The notes under the pieces were generated by a model that searched no databases, was not told the DNA's origin, and saw only the letters and a list, made by a program, of their open reading frames with translations. The translations under genes were made by a program, and so were the position numbers. Positions 1 through 13,829 of a stretch of DNA of 64,000 nt are shown here, piece by piece. Source of the stretch: Paraspadella gotoi (lineage: Eukaryota > Chaetognatha); contig CM119269.1 of assembly GCA_051294375.1 (NCBI GenBank), forward strand, positions 3,018,026-3,082,025, given 5' to 3'. Position 1 is the stretch's first letter, and every line of letters begins with the position of its first letter.

Positions 1-191
1 TTTTCTATTTTGTTCAGCCGTCAATTCCAATTTGTTCTCAGCGTCATCGCGAATCAACCGTGCCGAGTGTTGAGCGAAAAAAAAAATCTTATTTGGATTT
101 TGAAAAGCGCATCTCCTTATGTCGCACTCAATCCGCATTACAAGATTGAAACATGAAACACGTTTGAATGGAATATTCTGCGCATGTTTCG

Positions 192-213
192 AAACGAGAG
201 AGAGAGAGGAGAG

Positions 214-293
<80 letters not shown>
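192..293. repeat. (GA)n microsatellite
   Basis: Almost pure GA/AG dinucleotide repeat. The flanking sequence 1-599 shows no coding exon that I can support. A TATAAAAA stretch at 374-381 lies about 220 bases ahead of the ATG at 600 and could be a core promoter, but this is weak. Confidence 0.9.
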
Positions 294-296
<3 letters not shown>

Positions 297-599
297 AACA
301 CCACCAACACGACGGCAGGCGAAGAGAAGATAAAAACACGAGAGACAATCTTATGCAGAACCCAAGCGGCGGATATAAAAAAACAAACAGGATTTCATTT
401 TTTCCCTCTCTTGTTGATTCCGACCGGCGCCTTCACTACTCCTCGGCCCTCTTCCCACAACCAAGTTCTCCATATTTTAGCCATCCTTGCTTAAAAACTT
501 GACATCTCCAAAGATTGCCGTCTAATTTTAGTAATCTCTTTAGCTTAAGTATCTGCATGTATTTGAACGGTTGACGCTACTGCATTTTCTAGCTAAATC

Positions 600-1751
600 A
601 TGAGGCGAGATTCTTCGTCTTCAGTTGGACTGACTGGCGGTTTAAACAGTGACGGTGGCGTTGGCGGCGTCAGCAACGATGGCGCTGCCGCCAGGAGTCC
701 AAGGTTCAATCCCTACGAATCTGAACTTCCGTCGAGCGGACGGCATTTCAGAATTCGATCTGGAGAGACTCTTCGGTCATCGGCCAACAACAGGTTGGTT
801 TTATGTAGTTATTCTTGTGTGGGAGTTGGTTTAGTTATTAGTTATTAGTTTAATAGTAACATCGGGTGTAGTTATTGGTTGGTTCTCGTTCTGGTTGCCC
901 TTTCTTTATTTCTCCTTAATAGTAACTAACTCACAAGCTAATTGAGACGTTTGCTCAGAAAAAAACGGGAATTGCGAGAGAAAACCTCAAATGGCATAAC
1001 ACGATTCGATTTCAGTGTGTTGTTCCACACAAGTTAATATGCAACAACTTGAGTCACTATTCACTTTCGCCCAAACTGGGTGATTTCATTTTTGTCGTAT
1101 TTTGTCATATGGTTTTCATTCCCGCCTCCGAAGCGTCAGTCACGAAATTGGTGATGGCGTGAGTTTAGGTTTTCGTGTCCCCTTTTTTTTTCTTCCTCAT
1201 TGATTTTAGGGAAAAAATTACTTTAGGATTTTTTTTTTTTTTTTTTTTTAACCCGAATTGCGTCGGTAATTTTTTTTTTCAGCGCCAAGAATCCTTTTCG
1301 CAGTCGACTCGCTATCCTCGACTTCACTGATGTGTCACGCTTTCTGAGCTTTAAACATTAGTTTTTTAAAAAAGTATTACCATCGAAATTTCTCGCTTTC
1401 AATGCATTTAATGGAGTTGTTTTTTTTTTGTTTTTTTGCATTGTGCGATTAATAAATGTTTGTTTAATATTAAAAAAAGCGTTCGTTTTCAGCGTGGACC
1501 TTTCTCGTCGCCGAGAATCTTCAATCAACGAACGTCAATCTCCGACGGACATTTTAGACGGCGTAAGTCTCATCGACTCCGACTTTACCGACGTTCGAAG
1601 CGAAAAGCTGCAGCAGCAGCAGCCGCAGCGAAGGCATCCGCTGCAGCAAAAGCTCAATATGTTTTCGGAGCAGCAGCTTTTCGGGGCCTTTCAGGTCAGC
1701 GCCGAAGCGTGAAGGCGGCGCGAAATATTGAAGATAAAATAAACAAATTCT

Positions 1752-1798
<47 letters not shown>

Positions 1799-3538
1799 GT
1801 CTATCTCTCTCTCTCTCTCTCTCTCTCCACACCCCAGAATGCAAATGCAGCGCCTCCAAACGGACGTGGTGGCTTTGGCGACGCAGCTGCGCGCGCGCGA
1901 CGGCGCCAACGCGGCGCTGTCGTCCAGCGTGGCTTCGCTCAAGTCGAAACGGCGGCGGCGCCGCCACGAATCGAACCGGCGGCGTGGAGGCGTTCGGGCG
2001 TCGCGGTCAAGTCCGTCGGACAAGGGAAAGAAAAAGGTTTTCCCCCACTTCGGTCCGTCGACGCCGTTCGAGCAGCGTCAAGAAGGAGGTGAGCGTTTGT
2101 TTACAGTGCAGACTGCAGAGGGTTTTCGATTTAATTCCGCAGAGCTTAAAGAAACCGGTCGAAGTTATCTTTAAATTTAGGGATTTCAAGCCCAAGGGTT
2201 TCAGACTCAAGGGTTCCAAGCCCAAAGGTGCCAAACTCAAGAATTCCAAACCCAAAAGCTTCTTTTGATAGTTTTGTTTTCTTTAGATTTATAAATTTTG
2301 GGGTGCCACTTCTTTCTAGAAATTATCAATACGCTATCACCGCAATTGTTTCTCAAACTAGCTCCTTCATCTTCGCCGACGCCTCGACTCTTCCGAGGTC
2401 CGCGCCGCTCGCGACCTCCATCGCGCCCTCACCTCCCCGGCGTCGGAACGCGGCGTCGAATCGTCGCCTGGAGGCATTGAGCGGCGCTTGCAGTTGCTGG
2501 AGAGGCGCTTGGAGGCGTTGGGGATGGGGTGGGTCTCATCTCATCATAATGCTTTTTAATTTTGTCTCTTCTTATCGTATCTCATGTCATTCCATCACAT
2601 CTCATCTCTTCTCACTTCCCCATCTCCAGCGACGAGCCTTTCACATCCCGACTTGACGAGCGTTTCGAACGCCGCTTGACGGAGCAACGTCGTCGCCTCG
2701 AGGAACTCGACGAGCGACTTCGAGTGGCGGAGACCACACTCGCCGAGCAGAACGCCGCCTGCCTCGCCGCACTTCAGAGATTGCAAGAGGATAACAGGTC
2801 GGAAGAGAATCGTGAACATCATTGCGACCGGAAACAGAAATTTGATAGCGTGAGGTTGAACTAAAAGTTTGAAAAGTTGACAAAAAAATTACTATAGATT
2901 CAAAATCAAAATTTTCTTGGGAATTTTCTTTGAATTTTTTGGGAAGATTCAGAGTAATGTAAATTGCAGAATGCAGAGTTGCTGACTATCCCCAATTTGC
3001 CCATTGCCCACTGGGCATTGTCCAATGCCCGATGCCCAAATGCCCAGGGACAGGGTATCACTTGATAGGCTTTCGGTGCACGAGTCGCTCTTTTCGTTAG
3101 TACCGTTGAAATTCATCACCGCCAGGATCAGCATGCCGAAAGAGAGAGATGGAAATCGCAAATATTCACATCCAAAAACTTAGACCCAAGCGCCCCTCAT
3201 CCCCCCCCCAAAAAAAAAAATATATTAGACGGACGGGCGCGTCGGTTCGCGCCGCCCGCGCCGATCTCCTCGCCGGCGTCGAAAAAGTCAACGCCACCAT
3301 GACGGAGATGAGGGCGCTGGAGGCGGGGCAGAGGGCGCTCATCGAACAGAAGCTGAAGAAGGACGTGTCGAGGGTCAAGAAGATGCTCCTCTTGACGGGA
3401 AACTGGATCGGGAACTCGGCGGTGGAGTGGGAGGAGGAAGAGGAGGGACGAAGGGCGGGAGGAGGGACGGAGGAAAGAAGGAAAGGAGGAGGAGGAGGAG
3501 GAGGAAGAGCAGACAGGTTTGGAGTCGTGGAAGAGTGA
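600..3538 (+). CDS. Coiled-coil protein of unknown family, six exons, 417 codons
   Basis: I do not recognise the family. Proposed exons: 600-793, 1493-1708, 1838-2036, 2362-2528, 2630-2797 and 3229-3538; phases agree at all junctions and the sum (1254 nt) is a multiple of three. The N-terminus is Ser/Gly-rich. Exon 2 ends in a Gln-rich stretch. From exon 3 on the protein is mostly amphipathic helix rich in Arg, Glu and Leu, with heptad-like spacing in MQRLQTDVVALATQL, IERRLQLLERRLEAL and RLEELDERLRVAETTLAEQ. Exon 6 continues the helix (VEKVNATMTEMRALEAGQRA) and ends in a Glu- then Gly/Arg-rich tail before TGA. There is no signal peptide or membrane segment, so a cytoplasmic or cytoskeletal role is likely (inference). 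The weak point is the end of exon 3: a stronger donor sits after 2088 but matches another frame. Confidence 0.68.
1741..1830. repeat. (CT)n microsatellite in intron 2 of the coiled-coil gene
   Basis: CT repeats run almost to the exon 3 acceptor (AG at 1836-1837) and probably form its polypyrimidine tract. Confidence 0.9.
2985..3050. repeat. Short diverged GCCCA(A/T)T-type tandem repeat in an intron
   Basis: A run of imperfect TTGCCCA / ATGCCCA units lies in the intron between exons 5 and 6 of the coiled-coil gene. Confidence 0.6.
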
Positions 3539-3864
3539 GGAAGAAATTGGCCTTGGCGCAGAATATCTAGAAAATCTTTTAAACGTTTCGTTCGGTCGAT
3601 CTAGTCAATGTCACTTATTATGTATTTATTTTTTAAGATTTTTTTTTAATATCTACTGCGTATATATTTATGTAATTTTTTTATTTTTTTTGTTTTTTAC
3701 GTAAATTCAATATAATTAGTTCATTGTCTAGATCTACGTATCTCATGGGTCATTTTTTCCCCTTTAGCTATCTTCTATGTAAAAAGATTCCACTAACTTT
3801 TGTCCCTTTTTTGAAACCAATCTCGTTCAATTTCCCACCAATGAACACGCCGACGCTGACTTAC
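3539..3864. other. AT-rich spacer without recognised genes
   Basis: This stretch separates the stop of the plus-strand coiled-coil gene from the last channel exon found on the minus strand. I looked on the minus strand for an M3-like exon (usually beginning with Asp-Lys-Tyr in relatives) and saw none. Confidence 0.6.
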
Positions 3865-4200
3865 CAGCGAGGTGAGGTAAGAGATGGTCGGAAGGCAACG
3901 GTTGACGACCCACTTGAAGGTGACCGCCGTGAGCAGCAGAGTGAAGGAGAGCTGTAGCCGGTTCTGCGGCAGCGACGGGTGGACAGAGTAAGTCGCGAAA
4001 GCCATCAGGGTGATGAAGAACTGAAAGATAAATCGAAGAGGAGACTTAGCTGATCAACGATAAGAAAGCCGTGGAAATGGGTGAGGCCAACTGAAACCCA
4101 CCATGAGGAAAAAGACGTTCCAGTAGAAGTAGCCGGGTCGTCTGGCCGCTCGGCAGGTCACGGTAAAGGTCGGGTGTTTGTACCGCGAGCTCGAGAGATC
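3865..4200 (-). other. Channel pore exons: M1 (4200-4102) and M1-M2 (4020-3865)
   Basis: The first exon carries the end of the ligand domain and RRPGYFYWNVFFLM; the second begins FFITLMAFATYSV (rest of M1), then the linker SLPQN and M2. The M2 zero position is Arg and the preceding residues are Gln-Asn, so neither the usual Gly-Glu-Lys cation pattern nor the Pro-Ala-Arg anion pattern is present. Both exons are phase 0 at both ends. Intron retention after 3865 would add 23 codons and stop at 3793. Confidence 0.88.
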
Positions 4201-4929
4201 CTGCCAAATAATTTGGGCCATTTAGCTCTACTGTTGTTGGATCATTATTCAATTTTGTTAATACTTAATAATAATTTTCGTTCATAACTCCTATTATTTG
4301 ACAAATATTTGATTTATTTTTGTATGTTTGTTTTAAAATGAGAACTATTAATACTTAAATATAATACATTTCTAATATTTATGAGCTATAACGCGCTTGC
4401 AAGTGTAATGACTATGGTGCAAGGTCTATAAAATGAAATGGGCGCCGAAATAATTAATTTGCTAATAAATGATCAATCACAACAGGCGAAAATCTAAGAT
4501 TCGACTATGAAATAAGAGTGCTACTGTATGAATTAACTAGGCGCCGTGATAATGTCCTACGGTAATTGGTCACAACAGCCAAAAAAAAAATGGCGAAAAA
4601 CCAACTAATTTACTTTATCTCCTGAAGAATTCTGCAAAAAAGAGATGAACAATTAGGCTAGATGGGGAAACGCGCCGAGCGAAGAAAGAGTGAGAGCGAG
4701 ATAAAAAGAGAGACAGTGAGGGAAGGAGACAGAAGGTCGATCAAATTGGTGTAATTCTAAAAGTTTTCGTTTACTAGGGTAGTTATTAACTGGCGGCATG
4801 ATTAGTAGACAACATATCTAAAAAGCTAATGACTTATATGATATATAGCAGACAACTTGGTTTTGAAAGAGCGGATACTTATCTATTCAAAACCGAGGAG
4901 ACAGAATTTAGATAAAGTTTAGACAGAGC

Positions 4930-5000
<71 letters not shown>

Positions 5001-5755
5001 AAAAAAAAAACAGGGGAAACAAAAAGTAAAACGGCCCTCCTATAACTCACCTGATCCTTCTCATACCATGGTGATGCCCATGCCTGAGAAGAAAGATTTA
5101 TGAACAGATTAATCATGAAAAAAAAAAACCCTGGACTCGGTCGATGATCTTTATCATTCGACTTTAATCATCAGAGTCCAGACCCGCCACTCCCCGGCGG
5201 TGGATCGATCCGGCAGCCAACACACCCGCCACTACATCCACATCGCTCGTCACTTCTGGACACCCCTACGGGCCTACACTCAACCGCCACGACACCCAAT
5301 AAAAAAGATAAGAGTTATGAGCAATCAATTTTAAACTGCTACAATATGCAAATGACATTGACGAACTTAATCAAAAGTCAAAAGTGACTCGGCTCCGCCC
5401 AGCGCCTCTGACCTGCGTGGTGATCTTCCTCGTGGTCTCGACGTGCTCGTGGAGGCTCCACTCTTGCATGTCGATGAAGGTCTGGGTGTTGATGGAGGAG
5501 AGGGCGGTGAGGTCGTCGATGAAGTCAACCTCGTCGATCGTCCTGGAGGAAGAGGGGGAGTTGTTGTTGTTGTTGTTGTTGTTGTGGCGGATGATGTTGC
5601 TGCTTTTTTTTTTTAATTGATCGCAGGTTGTGAGGTAAGGATAGGTGAATGACGACGACGATCATGATAATGATGATGACGATAATGACAAGTGACAACA
5701 AAAATGATAATAATGATAATGGTGCTGATGATTAAGATAATATTGATAATGATTA

Positions 5756-5823
<68 letters not shown>

Positions 5824-8664
5824 CTATGAAGACGACTTCCACGAAGTCCACTTCGCCGACAACAACGACAACAACGACAACAACGACCCAACCTCTCGGT
5901 CGCGACGGTGATGCTCAAATCCTGGACGTCGACGGGAAAATCGTCGAGTTCCAAATTCTCGAGAAAAACGCCTTTGATTCGTCGCATCTCGAATACAGTC
6001 GGGACACCTGTTGGGGGGGGGGAAGAATGGTTAATACAGATTGGGCACCGAACGGAATTGATCGAGTCTCAATGAGAGACAATGGAAGTAAATGAAGGTT
6101 AGTGCGTAATAAATATATATATATATATATAAATATAACCATGACTGAATCGTCGACTTTTTCTTAAGAATTAAAAAAAAATATAAGACTCATTTTCGAA
6201 AGCGAAACTCTAAAAAGTCTATAATGATCTCTTGATCCTTTAATTTTATAACATTTTTCACTTCCCCAGTCCCCCGCCATTTTTCCCCCCAACTGTCGGA
6301 ACCTCACCTCGCCACCTCACCACCTCACCACCTCACCGTGAGAATCAATCTCCACTTTGTGCCAGGTGTTTTCTTTCAAGTCGCCGACTGAATTTTGGAT
6401 GAAGACGCGCGGATTCCAGTGTTTCTCCGCGGAGAATCCGTCGATGTCGCTCACCTGAGGGTGGAAAGGGGGGGAAGATTTTTTTAAAGGGAGGGAGTGG
6501 GGGTTAGAGCGGCGGGGGATTGGGGATTGGGAATTTGGGCATTGGGGATTGAGGATGGAGGGGGTTTGGGAGGGACGGAGATTTTGTAGCGAGGGATCGG
6601 CCGAGTGTTTGAAGATGGTTTGAGAGAAAACAAAAAGGAAAGGGAAGAAAATTATACTATTTTTATATTATGTCATGGCGGGTTTTATTTTCCTCTTTTT
6701 TGCCGCTTGAAGAAAAAATAAGAAATATAGATTGGCGCTCGTCACCGCCGGATCGTGGATTTTTATGAAGAACGATGAATTCCGCTCTTTACGAATTTCA
6801 TGTAAAAAGTTGAAGTATAAAAAAAATAAAAGCTTTGTCAGGGAAAAAAAAACAATCTTCTCTTTCGTCAGGAGTCGTCAAAAAAAATACGACAAAAAAA
6901 GAGCATTTCGTATACGACTTAATGTTTAAACATTAAATAGTATGTACATATCTAATTGAAGATGAAACGATTTTTAATTATATATTGTTTTTTAATTCCC
7001 CTCTTCAAAACACCCAAATTATAGATAAATTATGTAAGATATTAAATTAGTACAACCAATATATATTATATATAATTTATATATTATTTTAATAAAAATC
7101 GGATTCCGCCATCGATTTTATTCAACTCAGTTCTCGACCCGCGAGTCTTAACTTAAGATATTTCTTTCTCGTCACTACGAAAGAAAAAAGAGCATTTTCG
7201 GTTCTCACGAAATCTTTTGATCCGAAGATTTATGACGATCATAGTTGAACAAGATTTGGCGTCGACGTGGGCGGACCAAGAGCCGACCATTAGTACAAGC
7301 ATGACTGGACCATTGGCCTTTTATGTTAAACTAGGGCGGCAACATTGACCATGATCAATGACCAAACATATGCCAACCATTTGCATGACAATATGTACAT
7401 TGTACAACAATTACTGTAGGTCAAAAAGCCCGGAGCGTGGCTCAACCATTGGCCTATCGATGGTCAACTAGAGCGGTTATTTGCCCAACCGTAGATCGTC
7501 TATTGGCTCAACATTATGGCAGCAATATTCTCGACCATGTCCTAATGATTCCAAACGCAAATATTTCTGCCTCCGCCATCCACATTCCCCCATTGATTAT
7601 TTTTCCTCGCTAATGACCTCACACTGATCGTTTTCCGGGTGATCACAACTTCTTTCTCTTCATCACCGCAATTAATAAACTTTCTGCTTTCGCTGGCAAT
7701 GAAATCGAGGCAGGCGAACTGCAAGTCGTTTGGCAGTCAACGAGTCGGCGAGCAGTCATTAGGTCACCGAGCCCTCATTAAGTCACCAAGCATTCATCCA
7801 GTCGGCGAGCAGTCATTAGGTCACCAAGCATTCATCCAGTCGGCGAGCGGTAATCAAGTCGGCAAGCAGTCACCAAGTCGGTATGTGTAGAAAATGACTC
7901 TTATTTTCTATGCCCCGCAAGGTTGAGCATTGGAGGTAGCGGCCGTCTGTGCTGTTTTAGCGTAGGTCTGCAAATTCTTGCTGGATCTCTAAATCTTGAG
8001 AGTGGAAATAAATCTTGAAAACGTGGTATAAATCCAAAAACGTTCTATTTTATGAAGAATAAATCATGAAAATTGTGGTTCAAAATATGGAATCTGTTGA
8101 ACCTGTGAAAACTTGGTTTCTGACAGCCGTACTATATTTTGAAACTGGTTCTTCGTGAATGAACAGTTTCTCAAAACTTGGGCTAAAAGAAACCTAATAA
8201 AGGTGACCAGACAGCCGAAAGAATCGGTCATTTTAAGGTCAAGTCAAAAGATAGACCGGAGGCGAGTCATTAAGTCAGCAAGCATTCATTAAGTCGGCAA
8301 TCAGTCATTAAGTCGGCAATCAGTTGACAGGCAGTCACCCAGTCGGTATGCAGTTATCAAATCGACAAGCAGTCATTGAGGTAGCAGGCCGTCATAAAGT
8401 CGGCAAGCATTTATTAACTCACCAGACACTCATCAAAACGGCAAGCAGTAATGGAGTCAGTCAAGTAGTCGTAATCTCAGCAAACGAACCCGTAAGTGAG
8501 ATTGATGTCATGGACTCGGCAAAAGGCCAAGATGTGATTCGTCACTTGGAAGTTCGACTCAAATGTAATAAAAACTGTTATCAGTCATAGTATTTGATCA
8601 CAGGCGAAATAAAATTGGACGATGAATATGTTAAATAATATTTATAATAATATAATATAATTAT

Positions 8665-8742
<78 letters not shown>

Positions 8743-10829
8743 TAATTTATAATAATATAATATTTAATAAATAAATGGGTGAACAATATCGTCATCATTA
8801 GTCGCGAAATACTAGAGGCAGCAACACATATTTCTCTAAATAGACTTTAAAACTAAAGACTACGTCCCTCGCCCATTCATCAGTCACGGCGTCGGCTCAG
8901 CCAGGAGTTGAAAGCCAATTCCCAGGAGCGCGATTGAAAAGGACCGGGCGGCGACTGCGGCGGCGGCTGCGGCGGCGAAGCGGCGCGCGATCTCATTAAC
9001 GCCTAATGAATTTTAATTTTTAATATCTGGAGATAGGGAAAAAAAAAGGGAATCCGAGGCCGACAACCCGGAAGCGAGGCTCAATTGAAAAGAACTCCGC
9101 CATATTTCCTCGTTATTATGGCGCAATCATATTCAAAACCTTCTGAGCATAAAATAAAAAAAAAAGAAGGAACGGAAGTGGCAGCGGTGGTTAGGGGGGG
9201 GGAGGGGGGGCGGAGAAACGGAGATCGGAAATTCTCTCTTCTTCTTCTTCTCTTCATCTTTTTCCGCTTTTCATTATTTCTTTTTTCCGCGCGAATTTTC
9301 AAAGCGAAATCTTCGCCAAAAAGAATTTCTCTTTGTGAAAGAAAACTTTGAGGAGAATTTGGCAAAAGGTTTCGATGGGGTTTGGGTTTAATTATATCAG
9401 GTCCAAAGATTTGCGAGGATAAAATGGAATATAATGTAACATGTAGCTATATCAGAGGCTTTGGGTAGAAAAGTCAGCTCCAAAAGTTAAGTATTTTTCA
9501 TATAATTAACGAGAAGAGAGTTTGTTTTATACGTATTTAACTGAAAATATTGTACGTTTTATAAAGTAATATGATATATTTTAACTTCATTAGTAAGTCA
9601 GAAGCAATTTTTCTTAGCGGGAAATTTCAATCTGCGCTTAAATAAGCGTTAAAATTATGAGTACGTAATTCTGATTTTATTCTAATCGGTTGCCGACAAA
9701 CTCCAGGGTAAGTCTCCAAAAGACGGCGTCGTGTCGAACTTACCTTGAGCGAAGGATCCTTCCATTTGGTCTGGATGAAGGCGTCGGCGTGATATTGCTC
9801 CTTGAGGGTGTCGATCTCCCCGATCTTCAGGAAGACGCCTCTCACTTCCACCGAGACCTGGAACAACAACAACAAGGACGATGACGGTACAGATGCTTGT
9901 AAATATATTCTCCATTAGGGAAATTTAATTTAAAATTCATGATTTCGTTTATGTTTTTGTTTTGTTTAAATGCTCTTAATTGAAAGACAAAGATAATAAA
10001 TATCTTTACATTACACAAACAAGACAACTTTATGGTTGAAATATTAGACCAACTCGACGGGTCGCCCATGTGACAACCCCTCGTCACTGCGTCTCCATGA
10101 CGAAATTCGAACCTCTTAATGGAGGTCGTTGAGAATGAAGGAAAAAAAATCTTTGGAGCCGAATCTGTATTGACTGTCGTTGTTGTTGTTGATGATTATG
10201 ATGATGCTGACGATGGTGAATATCGCTTTATGATGGCGATAATACTGTAAATGACGGACATAATGACGCGTATGATGCAGTTGGTGAAGACGATCATGAT
10301 TCTGGTGACGATGATTTATTATTATGAATATAAATTCATGATAATTAATGATGGGGAAAACATATTGAGAATAATAATCATTATGATTGACGCTGATGAT
10401 GATGAAGTTGATTGTAATGGCTTTGATGAAGATAATGATGATGATGATTGGTGATTATGAAGTAGCTGATGATGATGATGAAGACGGAGATAGACGATTA
10501 TCATCTTTAGAACTTTGAACTTTGAACTTTGACCTCAGACTAAAATGACAAGAATGAAAAGTAAATACCCGGGAAAAAAAGTTGGGGCAAGGCAAGAAAC
10601 TTTCTTTGCCATGAGCAGATGATGAAGAAAGGTCAAACTTACTTTGTGCCCTCACTCGGCGCCAACTTTACATAAGATAACGTAATTTATATTGGTAGCA
10701 AAGCTCAAGGCCTTTTTTTCCCGGTTAATTTGACTTTTAGTTGATTTAAAAATGTATACAAAGCTGAGAGAATAAGAAAGACGGAAAAAAAAAGATTGAA
10801 AACAGAGAGACTGAAAGAAAGAGAAAGAG

Positions 10830-10868
<39 letters not shown>

Positions 10869-13075
10869 AGATTGATAAATTGCCAAAAATGTGGTTTTTA
10901 TCAATTAAAAGTAAAGTTTGGCCGAAATTCTTTCCTTTCTCAAATTCCTTCTGCCAAATTTTTTTTTCTGGACATTCGATTCTTTAATCACAACAATTCT
11001 CATTCAACTTTAGAACAGAATTAAAATTGCCTCAAACAGAATTGTCTAAATAATTTCCTCAGACTCCGCCAATAAATTTCTATTTTTTGTTATACTTATC
11101 CTTCAAAATCAATGAATAATAGTTAATAACACTGCATATTCTTCTCAATTATATCATCACTGACATTTTCCGTCTCTTTTGATTTTTTTCCTCGATTCAA
11201 GAGAAAAATCAATAATAATCCTTCATAGAGACGAGAGTCCAAAGGAATACACTTCTTTTTTTCATTCTGAAAAAAAATAATAAGCTGATTCACCAGTCAT
11301 CACCAAAATATGGAATGAAATTGATACAACCAATATAAAAAAATTTTCATTAATTTATTAAATAAGCTATCATGACCCTGACTTTGGACAGGCTATGGTG
11401 GTTTAAGGCCTCTATCACAATTACAAGATAATGACATAGCAGTTCCTTAAGAGCTTTCAATCAAGACTAGTTTATTCACTCTCAATGAAGTGGCGTAATA
11501 TTTCAAAGAATGTTTCAATTGTATGAAAAGACCTCTCCCTAAAGTATCCCTTAAGAATATGAGAGAATTTGGTGAAAAACTCCGATTCACCATATGGGCA
11601 ATTGGGCATGCCATTGATCAGAAGTACGATAATAGTCATCGTGAATCTTAGTGCAACCGTCAACGACTCACCTTGTCGAGCTTCTTGAAGACGTCCTCCT
11701 CTTTGTCTCCTTTGCCCACTTTTCCTTCTCCCCGTTTCGCCGGCTTTTTCTGCGACGACGTCAGAAGATCCTTCGAAGAAAAACAAATGAGCAATGAGCA
11801 TTGAGCAACGAAAATGAGAGTATATCTTCACAAAAAAGGGTGGCAAGAATGGAATTAATTATATTGGAATGGATCTTGGACTATAAAAATGGAGAGTAGA
11901 AAAAATGCAACGGATCATTACTACGTTTGAAAACTTTTATAATCAGTAATGCTAAAAAAAAAACAAGTGAAGAAATGACCTATCAAACAAAAAAAACAAA
12001 AACAAAACAAACAAACAAAACAAAACAAAAGAAACTCGACTGACCTTGACGTCCTTGAGGACTTTGGTGTTTTTCTTAATAGTCCTGTTGAGATCAGAGA
12101 GAATGTAGACCAGATCTCTGAAGGCCATGTCCGGGAGGATTTTGTTGTCCGAGCCTCCTCCTTTGTCCAAAAGAAAAAATGAGATATTATTAAATATTGG
12201 TTATTTTTTGTCACGAAAGCCGTCATTGATTTAAGATTTTCGTATTATTAGTCAGTTTAATATTGGATTAAATTTAAATTCCGCATAAAAGAAGTGACTT
12301 ACCCGGGGCCATGAATTGAGGGTTCATGTTGGAAACAACTCCCATTCCAGGTGCCGACGGATCTGCGCACGAATCAGAGAACAAAAATTACAAGTGATGT
12401 CTACCCAATTATCACATGCGCATTTTATATTTAAAAGTAAAGCTAAGTGAAGCTGAAAGAGTGAACTACTGTCCGATTCTCGATGAAAAGAAATGGACAT
12501 TGGACATTGGACAATTGACATTGGACATTGGACATTGGACATTGGACATTGGACATTGGACAACAGCCAAACCTCCCAGACTAGGAAGATCAAACTTACC
12601 CGTGCGTCCATCGTGATCGTTGCCGGATTCTTCCCCTATAATAAAATATTAATAAAATATTAATAAAAGATCAAGAAAAATTAAGTTAATATTTATTTTT
12701 TTATTTATAAAAAATCACGCAAAGGTTTACAGTCAGAAACCAAGGAAGAAGATGGAAAATGCACGTGCACCTTCTCTGCTAATCTTCACAAGAGCAATGG
12801 TAAATGTCACGGTTTTTATTTCTCTTTTAAAGCCCATAATTATTTCGTAAAAAAATGAATATCACAATAAATATTCGTTCTTGACAAAACCCCGGTTTTT
12901 TTCCCCGACAGAGTTCAGTGATTTCTACGTTTTTTCCTCTTTTCGACTCGAAAGGTCAAACAACTGGGAGGTTGAAAAGGGTGATATGGTCGGCCTATCA
13001 TTCTCAACTGTTCTACGCGGTGATTGTAGACAAAATGAGTTCTGATTGTAATTAATCGAATTGAGAGCGAACGAT

Positions 13076-13145
<70 letters not shown>

Positions 13146-13527
13146 AGAGAGACGAGAGAGAAGAGAAGAGAGAGATTTATCTATGATCGAAAAAAGAAAT
13201 CATTAATTCGACTCAGTCTTTCAGTCGATTCATAGCAGAAATACCATTTGTAGCTGAGTGAGATACAGGGTGATTTAGTTTCGTCGAACTCATCGCCGCA
13301 GATCGAGCCAAGTCCGCGAGTTAAGTTTCGATGTTAACAGAAAAGACATCCATTGACATGAGGCGTTATCATCGCCCCGATCAAATGTCAAATCTCAAGA
13401 GACGATCTTACGATTTTCAAACATTTTACGTCAGTTTTATCACGGGCCCGATTGTGAGAGAATTGTGAGAGAATGGAAAGAGGGGGAGAGAATGAATGAA
13501 TGAATGAATGAATGAATGAATGAATGA

Positions 13528-13595
<68 letters not shown>

Positions 13596-13771
13596 AACAG
13601 AAAAATGTATTAGAAAAATAAAGTGGAAAAGCAAAGAACAAAAAGTTAAAATCAGGGAGAAATATGCGACATAGAGAAAATAAAAAAGGCATAAACCCTT
13701 AAACTTTAAGGCAGGAAGAGAAAAAATAATAAGAAAGAAAGAAAATCTTTAAAAAAAATTTAAAAAAAACA

Positions 13772-13829
<58 letters not shown>

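Larger units (their letters stand above)
6455..9743. other. Large channel intron with repeats, no gene recognised
   Basis: The intron is AT-rich. It contains diverged ~19-20 bp tandem units at 7737-7885 and 8260-8480, an (AAT)n array at 8657-8741, and a GC-rich patch with CGG runs near 8945-8985. I see no coding exon in either strand. Confidence 0.6.

Noticed and set aside
5613-6095. Poly-His and poly-Met frames
   Set aside because: They arise from the (ATG)n array. The only real coding part is the channel exon 5893-6007 in its own frame.
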